NCBI GenBank assembly: GCA_033296885.1
Contig: MU863890.1
Location: 310,001 to 374,000 of the forward strand
Reading direction: 5' to 3'
From: Triangularia verruculosa
Lineage: Eukaryota > Ascomycota > Sordariomycetes > Sordariales > Podosporaceae
Length of the DNA stretch: 64,000 bases
Shown piece after piece: positions 42,190 to 52,536 of the stretch. Every line of letters starts with the position of its first letter. Position 1 is the first letter of the stretch. Below the pieces are notes generated by a model. The model was not told the DNA's origin. It saw only the letters and a list, made by a program, of their open reading frames with translations, and did not search any database. Both the position numbers and the translations under genes were made by a program.

Positions 42190-43665
42190 TTATGTCTCAC
42201 CCTCCCCCTCCTGACTCTCATGCGTAACAAACACAAACGACAGCACCACAATCCCCGCTCCCACCCAGTACAGCCAACTCGAATACTGCGAGTACTGAAT
42301 CATCTCCCCGACCAACGACACGGGAATATTCAAACTCAATCCCACCGTCACAATCAACGGCGTCGTCAACAACATCGCATACGCCCAAATAATATCGCTA
42401 AAAAAACTCGCCACCGAATTCAGCATAATAATCGCCCAAACCGTCCCCGTAGGCGGCCATTCAAACTGTTTCCCTTTCATTAGCATCCCATTCCCCTCAC
42501 AGACAAACTCGGAATCAAAACTCACCGGCTCCAACCCCGTAAAATGCAACACAAAAAACCCCGGCCACAGCAACACCACATTAATCAACCCCACCAGCCC
42601 AAAAAACAATCCCATATCCACCCTCTCCTCATTCCCCACCCTCAGCTTCATCACCGTCACATAAATCCCATACACCACCGCGCTAAACAGCGCCATCCCA
42701 TCCCCCACCGCAATCTCCCACGTCGACTTGTGCGGAAAACTCCCCCTCGACCCATCATTCAGCCCCGACAAGTCCACCGACGAGATCAACACCACCCCCA
42801 CCAGCGACGCCAGCACCCCAACCAGCTTCCGAACACTAAACCCCTCCACCCCCTTAAGAGCCCCAAAGACCAGCGTCCAGATACTGCTCGTCGACGTCAA
42901 AATCGTCACCGATCCCACCGAAGTATACTCCAAACACGCACTCGCAAAGTAATTCGCAAAAAACCAAAGCATGCAAAACTCCAAGCTCAACCACGCCGTT
43001 TCCTTCAGTGACAATTTCTCCTCTTTTGGCAAAAAATCATTCGCCTCCAAACTCCCCTCATCCTCCACCTCCAACAACCTCTCCCCATCCTCCTCATCAT
43101 TCTTCAACAACCGCTCTGCTCCCCCCCCACCTCTCCACAGCCCCTTTGCTTGATTAAGTGTGCTATTCCACCCATTCTTAACAATATACCTCCCCGTAAT
43201 CGGAACAAGCGATATCGCAAACATGCTCGTGTTGACATAAACCAAAAAAAACGGCTTGTTGTACGTCCCATCGGAAAAAATGTAGCTCGCGAGGAAGTTG
43301 GACACAGTCCAGAAGAAGACGACCACCAGTAGCAAACATATCCCCAGCGTTTTTCTTGCTACCCCTCCAAAGCCTAGTTTTGTTTGTGGTTCGGTAGTGG
43401 TGTGTGATGACCGGCCTGCTGAGGAGGGGGAGTGGTGGTCAACTGACATGCCGCCTAGCATGACCCTCGCTCCGTAGTGTTGCGACCTGCGCCTGTCGGA
43501 GGAGGAGCAGTTTGATAACTGGGAGTGAACCGAGGAATCATCATCGTCGTCGTCGGTACTGTCATGGTGCTCGTATCGGCGGAAATCGGCGGATGGTCGG
43601 TGGTGATGGGGGTGTGAATGATGATCTGGCGCCAGCGCGGCTGGCATGAGTGGTTCTGGTGCCAT
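42190..43665 (-). CDS. SLC35F5-type membrane transporter (DMT superfamily)
   Basis: Single exon, 491 aa. A His/Ser/Asp-rich cytosolic N terminus of about 100 residues is followed by about ten hydrophobic segments in two groups (for example LGICLLLVVVFFWTVSNFLASYIF and VWAIIMLNSVASFFSDIIWAYAMLL), with an acidic loop between. The SNFLASYIF and SVGSVTILTSTSSIWTLVFG segments match the SLC35F5/YML018C group of drug/metabolite transporters, which sit in the vacuolar membrane in yeast. Substrate unknown. No intron is needed. Confidence 0.85.
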   Translation of the reverse strand: MAPEPLMPAALAPDHHSHPHHHRPSADFRRYEHHDSTDDDDDDSSVHSQLSNCSSSDRRRSQHYGARVMLGGMSVDHHSPSSAGRSSHTTTEPQTKLGFGGVARKTLGICLLLVVVFFWTVSNFLASYIFSDGTYNKPFFLVYVNTSMFAISLVPITGRYIVKNGWNSTLNQAKGLWRGGGGAERLLKNDEEDGERLLEVEDEGSLEANDFLPKEEKLSLKETAWLSLEFCMLWFFANYFASACLEYTSVGSVTILTSTSSIWTLVFGALKGVEGFSVRKLVGVLASLVGVVLISSVDLSGLNDGSRGSFPHKSTWEIAVGDGMALFSAVVYGIYVTVMKLRVGNEERVDMGLFFGLVGLINVVLLWPGFFVLHFTGLEPVSFDSEFVCEGNGMLMKGKQFEWPPTGTVWAIIMLNSVASFFSDIIWAYAMLLTTPLIVTVGLSLNIPVSLVGEMIQYSQYSSWLYWVGAGIVVLSFVFVTHESQEGEGET

Positions 43666-44554
43666 TGTTGACTGTTTGTATTTTATCTCAAAAGAGCGTT
43701 GCCGTTGTTATCCTCAAAAAAAGCAACCTGCGACCGATTCCAGCGCTTGGGATGGCGGCGGCGGCATTCTTCGTTTGTCTGTTGGACAAGAAAGATCAGA
43801 TGGGTTTCAAGAAACAAATCTGGCGCCCAGCCCGCTAAATCGCCAGTTTGGAAACGTAATCAAAGTAGAAGAGACCCTATCTCCCTATCCAGGGGGTTGT
43901 TCTTCCAAAAGAACAAAAAGCGAAAGACAGATGGATCAGCGACAAGTGTGCCGACCGCCGCTGTTGCGTGTTTGTTGTATGTACCGAGTCGGGATATCGA
44001 CTTGCGACTTGCGATGCGCAAAAGGAACCCTTATCCCCGTTTCTCGATGCTGTGGATTCGTTCCTTGTGCTGATTCAAAGTCGGGGTTATCGTGGATTGC
44101 GAGTTCGAATTCGACAGAAAGTTGCGGAGAGTTCGGCCCCTGAAAGAGTGAGATTTCGCCCATCACTGGAGTCGGCAGCTTGTTTGTTCCAGATTGGCGC
44201 CAAGCAAAACCGGGGGTCAGCCGTTAGGGTTGGGGTTGCACCAGGCTATGGTGAAACAGGTATAAATCAAGCATATATCTGGTATGCCACTGAATCAGAG
44301 TTTGATGGAAGGGACTTGCGCTTGATCACAAAGAAAGCGCCCAGTCAGGACAACTGGCATCGATTCACAGTATCACCCCCCCATACCATGCTGGTCTATC
44401 AAGTCTCAGAAGCAGATAAAGCGCCAAACCCAGGTTATGATTAGAAACAACTCGCCAGATACTCCCAGCATGATATCATACAAAGCCAGAACCCAAAACT
44501 AAAGAGCAAACTGAATCATCTTCCCTACATCTCATGCAATCATGTGTATCCTGC
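43666..44554. other. Intergenic
   Basis: 5' region of the transporter gene and 3' flank of ypt7. Frames of 120-165 codons on the plus strand show no domain. Confidence 0.45.
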
Positions 44555-45284
44555 CTAGCACGCGCACCCGTCCCGGTCGTTCTCAATATGGATGTTGATG
44601 GGGTCCTGGAAGTCGCCGCTGAACTCTTCCGACTCTTCCTGGAGCAGCGCATTCCTCGCAATCACCTCAAACGCCTGCTCAACATTGATGGCCTCCTTGG
44701 CCGACGTCTCAAAGTACGGGATACCGCCCTTGGACTGGCAGAAAGTCATGGCCCGCTTTGTCGAGATCTTCTCTCTGTCAGTATTTGCTTTTCCAAACTC
44801 AGCAGTGTGCAGAAAACATACCACTCTCTTGCTCTCCTCCACGTCAATCTTGTTGCCCAACACCACAAACGGGAAGTTATCCGGGTCTCGTGGCGAGGCT
44901 TGGATCAGAAACTCGTCCCTCCAGCTGTCGAGCGCATCGAAGCTCTTGGAGTTGTTGACGTCGTACACAAGCACGCAGCAGTCGGCTCCCCGGTAAAAGG
45001 CCACACCCAGCGACTGGAACCGTTCTTGGCCGGCGGTATCCCAGAGCTGCATGGTCACCTGGCGGTCGTCTACTAGGACTTCTCGCGTCAGGAAATCGGC
45101 TCCGATTGTGGCCTTGTAGCTTGCGCTGAACTTCTTGTTGACCTGTGTTTCGTGAGGAGTCAGTATGGGCGCATGTGGGAATATGGCAAATATCTCATAC
45201 ATATTGGTTCATCAAACTCGTCTTGCCGACACCGCTGTCGCCCAAGATGATGACCTTGAGGAGGACCTTCTTTCGGGAAGCCAT
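44555..45284 (-). CDS. ypt7: Ypt7/Rab7 small GTPase
   Basis: Exons 45284-45201, 45142-44822 and 44767-44555; introns 58 and 54 nt; 205 aa, the usual Rab7 length. G1 GDSGVGKT, G3 WDTAGQE, G4 NKID and G5 ETSAK are present, as is the Rab7 effector region YKATIGADFLTREV. The C terminus ends Cys-Ala-Cys, a CXC double-geranylgeranylation site. The acceptor of intron 2 was chosen after GAGAAG so that exon 3 begins ISTKRAMTFCQSKGG as in other Ypt7 proteins. Ypt7 recruits HOPS for fusion of late endosomes, autophagosomes and vacuoles. Confidence 0.95.
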
Positions 45285-45960
45285 GGCGGAAGTCGTTTCG
45301 GTTGGAGGGTCAATGACGCGGGGAAGGCGGGTGGAGGGTGGTATGCGCAGGTGACAGGCGTGGGTTTCTGGTCTCGAGTTTGGCAGTGGGGGAGGTCCCC
45401 AAAAAAAATAGAGTCGTCAAGTGCTCCGAAGTTTAGTCTTCGGTCGAGGTTGCGGCTCCGATTAAATGAACGGGACTTGATGGGTTGTTAGGGAATCGGC
45501 TGTTGGAGGAGTGATGAAGGCCGGAGCCAGCGATAGAGAGCTATCAAGACGGCTGGGCCAATCACAGCGCTGTAGCACAGTTGGCCCGCCTATGAGACCA
45601 GTGCCTTTTGGGATTTCTCCACCCGCTCTTGAAACCTTGTGACAGCATCTGCCTGTACGCACGCAATAATCAATATCGACGAGGAGAAATGGCAGGGCTT
45701 CAGACCAGCCACGCGTCTGTTTATTCTTCTGCCATGCGCCCAAGATGAAGACATAACCACCAGTCAATAACAGACAAAAACAGCACGAGCCACAGTCCCT
45801 CGACGACCACTCCCGTCGACCAAGCTGACGGGACCCCTGGCCGTGCGTGCATTTGCCTGCCCCCATCAACGTCGCATGCGCTTCGACATGCTACCTACCT
45901 ACCTATCAAGGTACTCTCAGGTAGCAAACATCACCACCGCCACCCACCACCACCAGGGCA
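45285..45960. promoter_or_regulatory. Divergent promoter region ypt7 / 45961 gene
   Basis: 676 bases between divergent starts. The last 70 bases before 45961 contain CTACCTACCTACC and CACC repeats typical of fungal leaders. No TATA box evident. Confidence 0.5.
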
Positions 45961-47205
45961 ATGGCAGATGAACAACTCCTCGACAAGATCCAATCTCTCA
46001 GCGACCTCGAGCTAGCCACCCTCCTCTGTCTCGTCGCCCGCGAGCACTGTCTAATCGGCACCCTCCCCGACTATGTCGACGAGCTAGCCGAAGAGCTCCG
46101 TCTCGTCGCATCCAAAACCTTCAACCTCACCTCATCCATCATCAACTGCCACTCCCACACCACCCTCGACGACTTCGCAACCGGCCTCCTAACCCCCTCC
46201 CCAACCCGCTCCGTCTCCCCAACCTACACCCGCTCCGTCTCCCCCTACCATCTCCGTCACGAACCCTCCTCCTCCACCTCGGGTCCCTCCTCCAGCTCAT
46301 ACTTCCCCAGCCCAGCCCGCCCCGGCGCATTCTCCCCTCGAATCATCCCAACAGCCATCATCCCCTCCTCCTCCCCCTCCACCAACCACACCACCGCCAC
46401 CACCACCACCCAACAAACCCCCCAACAAATAGCCAACTTCATCCTCGCCAAAGACCTCCACCTCGCCCCCCGCGCCGTCCAAATCCAAGCCCTAGAACTC
46501 TTACGAACTCGCCGAATCTTCACCAGAACCTCAGTCCAAACCGCGCCGAAACAATTCCTCTTCATCGCCATCATCAGCGCTTCCTCGTCTACTCAAGCAA
46601 GAGTTACCCCCCACCTAAACGACTTTTTCTACCTCTCCCACTGGCACGATTCTTTCCACCACCACCTCCCTTCCCATCCCCAAAGCGACGATAACATCTC
46701 GATCGCATCAAGCGACAGTATCATCAAACACCCCTCCTCCTCCTCCGCACAACTCCACGGTTTACCCAGCACCCCCCCTTACCAAAACCAACGAAACAAA
46801 CCGGCGCTGGTGACGGAGGATGATATTTCTTTGTTGTCGCAATTGACGACTTCGGCGCATGTGGATGTTGATGTGTTGCGATATCAAATGAATGTTGTTT
46901 CTCACATGAGAATACACAGGGCGGTGGTGGGGGGGGTTACTCCTCAGGCAACAAAACATTTGCAGTATTTGTGCAAGAGTCTGGCGCCGCTGCATGGGCT
47001 GGGGTACGTCACGACGAGTTTGGTTGGGCTGGCGGTGAAAAAGGTGTTTGGGCATCGGCTGGTGCTCGTGACGGAAGAGGTAGAGGGGAGGGAAAGGAGT
47101 TTGCAGTGGGGGAGTGAAGGGGATGCGATAAAAACGGTGCTGGAGGGGTGGGGAACGGAAGAAGTGCTGGAGGATGTGCTGGGGGGAGTTGGGGTGCCTG
47201 CTTAG
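45961..47205 (+). CDS. Conserved fungal protein of unknown function
   Basis: Single exon, 414 aa. The N-terminal domain (LDKIQSLSDLELATLLCLVAREHCLI, then VDELAEELRLVASKTFNL) and C-terminal domain (VDVLRYQMNVVSHMRIHRAVVGG, then ATKHLQYLCKSLAPLHGL and LTEDV-type ends) are helical. They are separated by a Ser/Pro/Thr-rich linker (about 80-150) and a second linker. As far as I recall, this layout occurs in fungal proteins annotated as magnesium-chelatase/MoxR-like, where the C-terminal part resembles an AAA+ lid; no Walker A motif is present here, so it is not an active ATPase by itself. Codons switch from C-ending to G-ending at about 46800. Confidence 0.6.
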   Translation: MADEQLLDKIQSLSDLELATLLCLVAREHCLIGTLPDYVDELAEELRLVASKTFNLTSSIINCHSHTTLDDFATGLLTPSPTRSVSPTYTRSVSPYHLRHEPSSSTSGPSSSSYFPSPARPGAFSPRIIPTAIIPSSSPSTNHTTATTTTQQTPQQIANFILAKDLHLAPRAVQIQALELLRTRRIFTRTSVQTAPKQFLFIAIISASSSTQARVTPHLNDFFYLSHWHDSFHHHLPSHPQSDDNISIASSDSIIKHPSSSSAQLHGLPSTPPYQNQRNKPALVTEDDISLLSQLTTSAHVDVDVLRYQMNVVSHMRIHRAVVGGVTPQATKHLQYLCKSLAPLHGLGYVTTSLVGLAVKKVFGHRLVLVTEEVEGRERSLQWGSEGDAIKTVLEGWGTEEVLEDVLGGVGVPA

Positions 47206-47754
47206 GAGGATGAGGGGATGGGTTTTGTTTTGGGATGGTTGGGAAGCGATGGCGTTTTGGAGTAAGGGGGGGAAATATAGATGATAGATAATAACATGGG
47301 AGCAGATATCATGACTGAACAAAACCAGGATCAGGTGTTGTACAATATTTCTGCTTTCAACACTTTAGTTCGTGATATATCCATCCTCCTATCCCGAGAG
47401 CGAGACAACACCACCACCACCACCCCCAAATCCACTTTAAACCTCCCTGTCATAACGCCATTCTGTTTTGTTTTTTTTCGTAACACAAGTGAACCGACTA
47501 AACCCGAGCAACACGTTACCCTTCCTAACCCTAGAAACCCGAGCAATAAAGAAGAAATACTAAAAGGTTTGTAATATATGTAAATGCCGGACATCAAGAT
47601 TGTATTTTTTTCATGACCCATCCTCCATCTTCTCTCCTCATCCCACCATCATACTCACTCTGCCATGCCCAAAAGATTCATTCATTAATGAATCTCCTTA
47701 ATCTTGCACTCCCACCCCGAACTCTTGCTCAACAAGGGCAAACTACATCACAAT
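47206..47754. other. Convergent intergenic region
   Basis: 3' flanks of two convergent genes, with CAC repeats at 47408-47428. No gene seen. Confidence 0.5.
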
Positions 47755-49390
47755 TCACGTTAGCCGTCTGTAACCCAAAAGAAAAAAATAGGGATCAGAA
47801 AAGGACATACCTAGCACCCAAACACCACCCCAGCTCATTCCCCTTAATCTGCTTCGCAATCCTCACCTCCCGATCAATCGGCATCTCATACCCCGTGTGC
47901 GTCAGCGCAAGCATAAAATTCAAATCCATGCAATGCTCCGGCCTATCCCTCAGCTCCTCCATCGCCCCAGGAACACTCCCAAAAACATCCCACTCCTTCT
48001 CCCCCCCGCACACCCTGTTCGCCAAGTCCGACATCTCCCTAAGCGTAAAACTCTCCGGCATCCCCAGCGGCTGCGTCCTGTCGTAAAAGTACGACAGGAA
48101 ATAAATGTCCTCTCTCGCAAAAGTCTTGGCCATGGAGGGCTGGTGAACCCCGTTGAAGGAACAGGGAGCAAGATGGCAGGCTGATTCCTTCTTCAAAACC
48201 TTCTCGGCTAGCGCACGGCATTGTGCTGGGGCGGCCCAGTGGGGACCGGTCATGTTGAGTTGAAGAGGGGAGGATCCCAACGGGTGGTTGGCGGGGAGGG
48301 GGATTTTGGCGATTTTGGACATGCCTGCTGAGTAGCAGGGGTTGACGATTGGTTTTTCCATCCAGGACTTGTCGGATTTGTGTTCCTCGTGAAGGTCCTC
48401 TACGAGCGCGAGGAGGATGGCTTCGCGGGCTGACATGAGGCCGTAGCCGAGGTGGGAATGCTGATATAAATTGAACTTGCGGCCGCCAAAGTCGAGGGCG
48501 TACTTGTGGTCGCCTTCGGCGAGTTTGGCGGGCATGCCGCCGTCGGTGAGGCCTTCGAATGAGGGTTCAAAGACGATCTGAGTAGAACCGCCTCCGAGGT
48601 CAAAGACTGCGGCGGTGGGGGAGTGGTCTGGTCCGCCGATCTTGCCGAGGAGGTAGTTGGTCGTGATCCAGGCGTAGACGCCCTCGTCGGAGCCGTCCAT
48701 GATGGCCACTCCGTTTTCCTCGCGGGAGACGAGGGGGAAGGGGTACTTTGTTTCGATGCGGTGGCGGACGGCTTCGAGGATCTTGTCGGATTTCTCCTTG
48801 CCGATGAGGCGGAGGCCGGCGGTGGCTTTGACGGCGATGGGGGAGCAGGACTTGAGTTTCTCGGGGATTTTTTCGAGAGCAGCATCGAGGAGGGAGTCGA
48901 GGGACATGGCGGCTTTGAGGGGATCGTCCTTGTAGGCGGAGAGGCCGGAGGATTGCCCCTCGATTTTGGCTGTCATTTTGAAGAGGACTTCATCCTCGAG
49001 TTCGGGGGCGGAGCCGCAGTTGTTGAACTTGTAGACGTGGATGCGGGAACCAGTGCTGCCGGCATCGATCATGGAGACATATTGGACGATGGGCTTGTCT
49101 TTGGAGTAGGATTTGCTGCATCTGTCGGTTCCATAAGAGGAATCTGATGGGACCTGCCCTCCGCCGGAGTAGCTGTCGCTGGAGGGGGAGAAGAAGTAGA
49201 AGAGAACAAGGACAGTAAAGACGATGGCACCGGTCTTGATGTAGCGTGTCCGCTGGGACTGCTGCGCCCAGGAGGACTGCATCTTTGCGAAGAGACCTGG
49301 TTCGCGGTGGCCGAAGTCGTAGCGGTCGGGCTTCTCGTGGGGATCGCGGGCAACGTGCTTGGTCGGCAGCGATACCGACGTGCGTCTCAT
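47755..49390 (-). CDS. gda1: Golgi guanosine diphosphatase Gda1
   Basis: Exon 1 49390-47811, intron 47810-47768 (43 nt, GTATGT, CTGAT, CAG), exon 2 47767-47755 (13 nt); 530 aa. A single N-terminal membrane segment (TGAIVFTVLVLFYFF) makes it type II. The apyrase conserved regions are visible: DAGSTGSR, KATAGLRLI, EGVYAWITTNYLLG and DLGGGSTQIVFEPS. GDA1/CD39 enzymes hydrolyse GDP to GMP in the Golgi lumen so that GMP can be exchanged for GDP-mannose, sustaining mannosylation. Without splicing the end would be read as ARYVLF; the tiny last exon gives ARRLT. The ATG at 49390 is the first in frame. Confidence 0.9.
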
Positions 49391-50162
49391 AGGGGACAAA
49401 CGTTGGCCGTCTTATTCAGGGGGAGCGAGTGTCGAGACTGTGTGGCACATTGAATGGCGAGTGCTGTGCTGTGCCGTTTGTTAAACGAGGGACATGGATG
49501 GAATTGTGCGACGCCCACTCTCTGCTCGTCGTGGACAAGAGAGAAAGAAGATATGGGTAGATAAAATAAATAAAAAAGGGGCACCAGGTGAAATGTGTTT
49601 CCCTGCTGCCCGGGATGACGCCGCAGCCTGCCAAGGACTCCCTGGCCCCGTTGCGCAGCAGCTGATAGGGCGTGGCAGGGGCCTTAGGTAATGGATAATG
49701 CAAGTACTGCGACATTGGAATGAGCTTGATTTGACCGACTTTGCATCTCTACGTGTCCTAAAATGTGTGTTAGAGGCTCGATATCGTGTTCCAATGATAG
49801 TAAGACTGTAGAAAGACTGATCAGATGGAATACGGGCTGAAGTGGTAGACAGAAAGGGTCGAGCTTGCAGTGGCGTCAGGTACCGGTACCAGGCACCGAC
49901 CGAATGGCCGACGCAGTGGTAGGTACCAAAGTGATTCCTAAGCTTTCCAGAACCAGCGCCTCAACTTCATCACCCCGTCTGCCTAAAGGCGAATATCTAT
50001 AATTTTATTAAGAAGCCATTTATGAAGAACCTGGTTACTAACCCTCAAACTATTGTCAAATTTCTCGAGAGAATCTTTGACAACCGGCCCACCAAAACCT
50101 CCAACAACCACCATCAAACGAAGCCAAGTCAACGTCAAGTTCGCAAAGTCTTTGGCAACACT
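49391..50162. promoter_or_regulatory. Divergent promoter region gda1 / PPPDE gene
   Basis: 772 bases between divergent starts. TACCGGTACC and GGTACC-type blocks occur at 49880-49925. No clear TATA box. Confidence 0.45.
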
Positions 50163-52085
50163 ATGGACGTAACCCTCTTTGTCTATGACCTCTCCCGGGG
50201 TCTTGCCAGGCAGATGTCGGCAAGTCTGCTCGGTTTCCAAATAGATGCCATCTACCACACCTCGATCAAACTCAACGGACTGGAATATGTCTACGACGGC
50301 AATGTGGTGGCGATCAGACCTGGTTCCTCACATCTGGGCCAACCGGAACAACAGTTACATTTAGGGACAACTGACTTGCCCATGGAAGTAATCGAGGAGT
50401 ACCTAGACTCATTACGAGATATCTATACAGTTGATGTAAGAAGCCTTGTCAAAAGAGGCAAACTCATAGCTAACGCATCCCAGGCCTATGACCTCTGGAA
50501 ACACAACTGCAACAATTTCTCAAACGACTTTGCCATGTTCCTACTCGGCAAGGGCATCCCTGAGCACATCGTCAACCTCCCACAGACCGTCCTGTAAGTG
50601 ATCTGATCCTGGAATGGTCAAAGCGGCCCGTTCCGAATCCAGGATCTCTTCAAACCTTCCCCTGGGCTAGTCCGGGTAAGAACGTAGCTAACACCGCACA
50701 GGGACTCGCCGTTTGGCCAGATGTTGATGCCCATGCTCAACCAGCAGATCAACTCCAACAGACGACAGGGAGGTATTCTGGGTATTCAGCAAACAACCCC
50801 TGGTAGCTCGGTGAAGCCAAAGTCGCAGCTTCACCAACCTACTGGCAAGGTTCACAATGTCACGAGGGTAGCAGAGCTTGATCAGCTTCTGGCAAAGCAT
50901 CAGCATTCTTGCGCAGTCATCTTCTTTACTTCGGCAACTTGCCCACCATGCAAGCTCGTCTACCCTCTCTACGATGAGCTTGCGGCTGAAGTAGGGGACA
51001 AGGGCGTCCTGATTAAAGCAGACATTTCGCAGGCGTATGATATCGGCACCAGATACGCCGTCAGGGCAACACCCACCTTCATCACCTTTCTCAAAGGCAA
51101 GCAAGAGAACCAATGGAGCGGTGCCGATCCGGCAACACTCCGAGGCAATGTCCAGCTTCTGGTCCAGATGGCCTGGCCACGCCACCGTCACGAATCCCTC
51201 CACTTACCCACCATTTCCAACCCCAACGCCAAACCAGTGCTGTACACTCGCCTCCCACCTCTTGCAAAACTGCTCGCCAAACTACCTTCAGACACCTCTT
51301 CCAACCCCGCAGTTCAGGATATGAAGCGTTTCCTCGAGACTCGTGCATCTGAAGGCCCAGCAGAGGCTACTCTCCCAAACATACCTACTTTCCTCTCTCT
51401 CGTCACAGACGCCCTGGGCATCATCCAGCCAGATAAACTCTTCCCTCTAATCGACCTCCTCCGCTGCGCCCTCGTCGACCCTCGGGTCAGCAGCGTTTTA
51501 GCAGAGGAACACAACCACAAAACCATCCTCTCCATCCTCCAACTCGTCAACAACGCCGTCGAAAAGGGCAACTGCCCGTATCCATTACGGCTGGTCACAG
51601 TCCAAATGTCCTGCAACCTCTTCTCGTCACATCTCTACGAGGAAGCAATCCTCTCCCACGAGACCCTTCGCCACGCGATCACGGAATTGACTACAGCTTG
51701 TTTCCGGGAGAGCGAGACTGCCACTCTGAGGGTGTCGAGTGCGGGGTTGTTGTATAATCTTGCGTTGGCGAATAGTAAGAAGCGGAGGTCGGGGCCGGGG
51801 GATGTGCTGCCGGGGGAGGAGCAGGCTGCGCTGGCGGGGTCGGTGTCGGAGGCGATTGGGGAGGAGAGGGAGAGTGCTGAGGCGCTGGAGGGGATGTTGA
51901 ATGCGTTGGGGAGGTTGGTTTATTTGCTGCCGCAGGAGGGGGAGGTGGGGGAGATGGAGCAGTTGTTGGTGATTATGGAGGCGGGGGATGTTGTGAAGGG
52001 GAAGGTGGAGGGGTTTGGGGGGTTGAGGGGGTTGATTGGGGAGGTGGGAGGGGAGTTGCTTGGGAAGGGGTTGAGGAAGGCTTGA
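50163..52085 (+). CDS. PPPDE (DeSI-like) - thioredoxin - PUL fusion protein
   Basis: Exons 50163-50435, 50484-50593 and 50702-52085 (introns 48 and 108 nt, GCTAAC branch sites); 588 aa. Residues 1-125 are a PPPDE/DeSI isopeptidase with the catalytic pair H32 (IYHTSI) and C100 (HNCNNFS). Residues about 175-285 are a thioredoxin domain with intact CPPC at 208-211. The C-terminal about 270 residues are a helical PUL domain, the ARM-like module that binds Cdc48/p97 in Ufd3/PLAA. So it probably links removal of ubiquitin or SUMO with Cdc48 and redox chemistry. Unspliced, intron 1 would be read through in frame as extra residues before AYDLWKHN. Codons switch to G-ending at about 51690. Confidence 0.9.
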
Positions 52086-52536
52086 AGAGGTGGATTTATT
52101 GTGTTTTGCGTGGCGTTTGGGTGTTTTATGGGGTCGTTGAGGATTAGTAGACCTGTCAGAGTACAAATAATGTTATAGAAGGCGAATATCTGCCCATAAA
52201 GGTCCCCAGCACATGTCAGATATTCAATGCTCCTATCGATAAGAATTCCAGCACCCTTGCTCCCCGGTGCCAGCACATCTCACCCCGCTACCCACCCGCT
52301 AGCGACCCGCTAGCGACCGCTACCAACGTCACGTCCACCGTTGCACCCAACCAAAACACGTCAACCTCCCCTGCAGACGCCACACGACCCGGCTTGGCAC
52401 CTCTCTTCACCCCAGGCAACTGCTCCAACACCTCCCCCACCAAAAAGTAAACACTAGGGACACAGGGCCTGGCTGGCGTCGTCTGGCAAGCGGATCCCTC
52501 TTCCCGACGGTTTTGTCAAGTTCAAGTTCAAGGCAA
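52086..52536. other. Intergenic, kinesin 5' region
   Basis: Head-to-tail spacing of 451 bases. The right part is C/A-rich leader. No gene seen. Confidence 0.5.

Noticed and set aside
42544..43011. Long plus-strand frame (His, Pro, Gln, Arg-rich) opposite the SLC35F gene
   Set aside because: Antisense shadow of a G-rich coding strand; composition is explained by the complementary codons.
46762..47322. 186-codon minus-strand frame opposite the end of the 45961 gene
   Set aside because: Antisense of G-ending codons; no domain.
48470..48490. GCGGCCGC-like element in gda1 resembling the promoter core
   Set aside because: Lies inside the coding exon and lacks the other module blocks.
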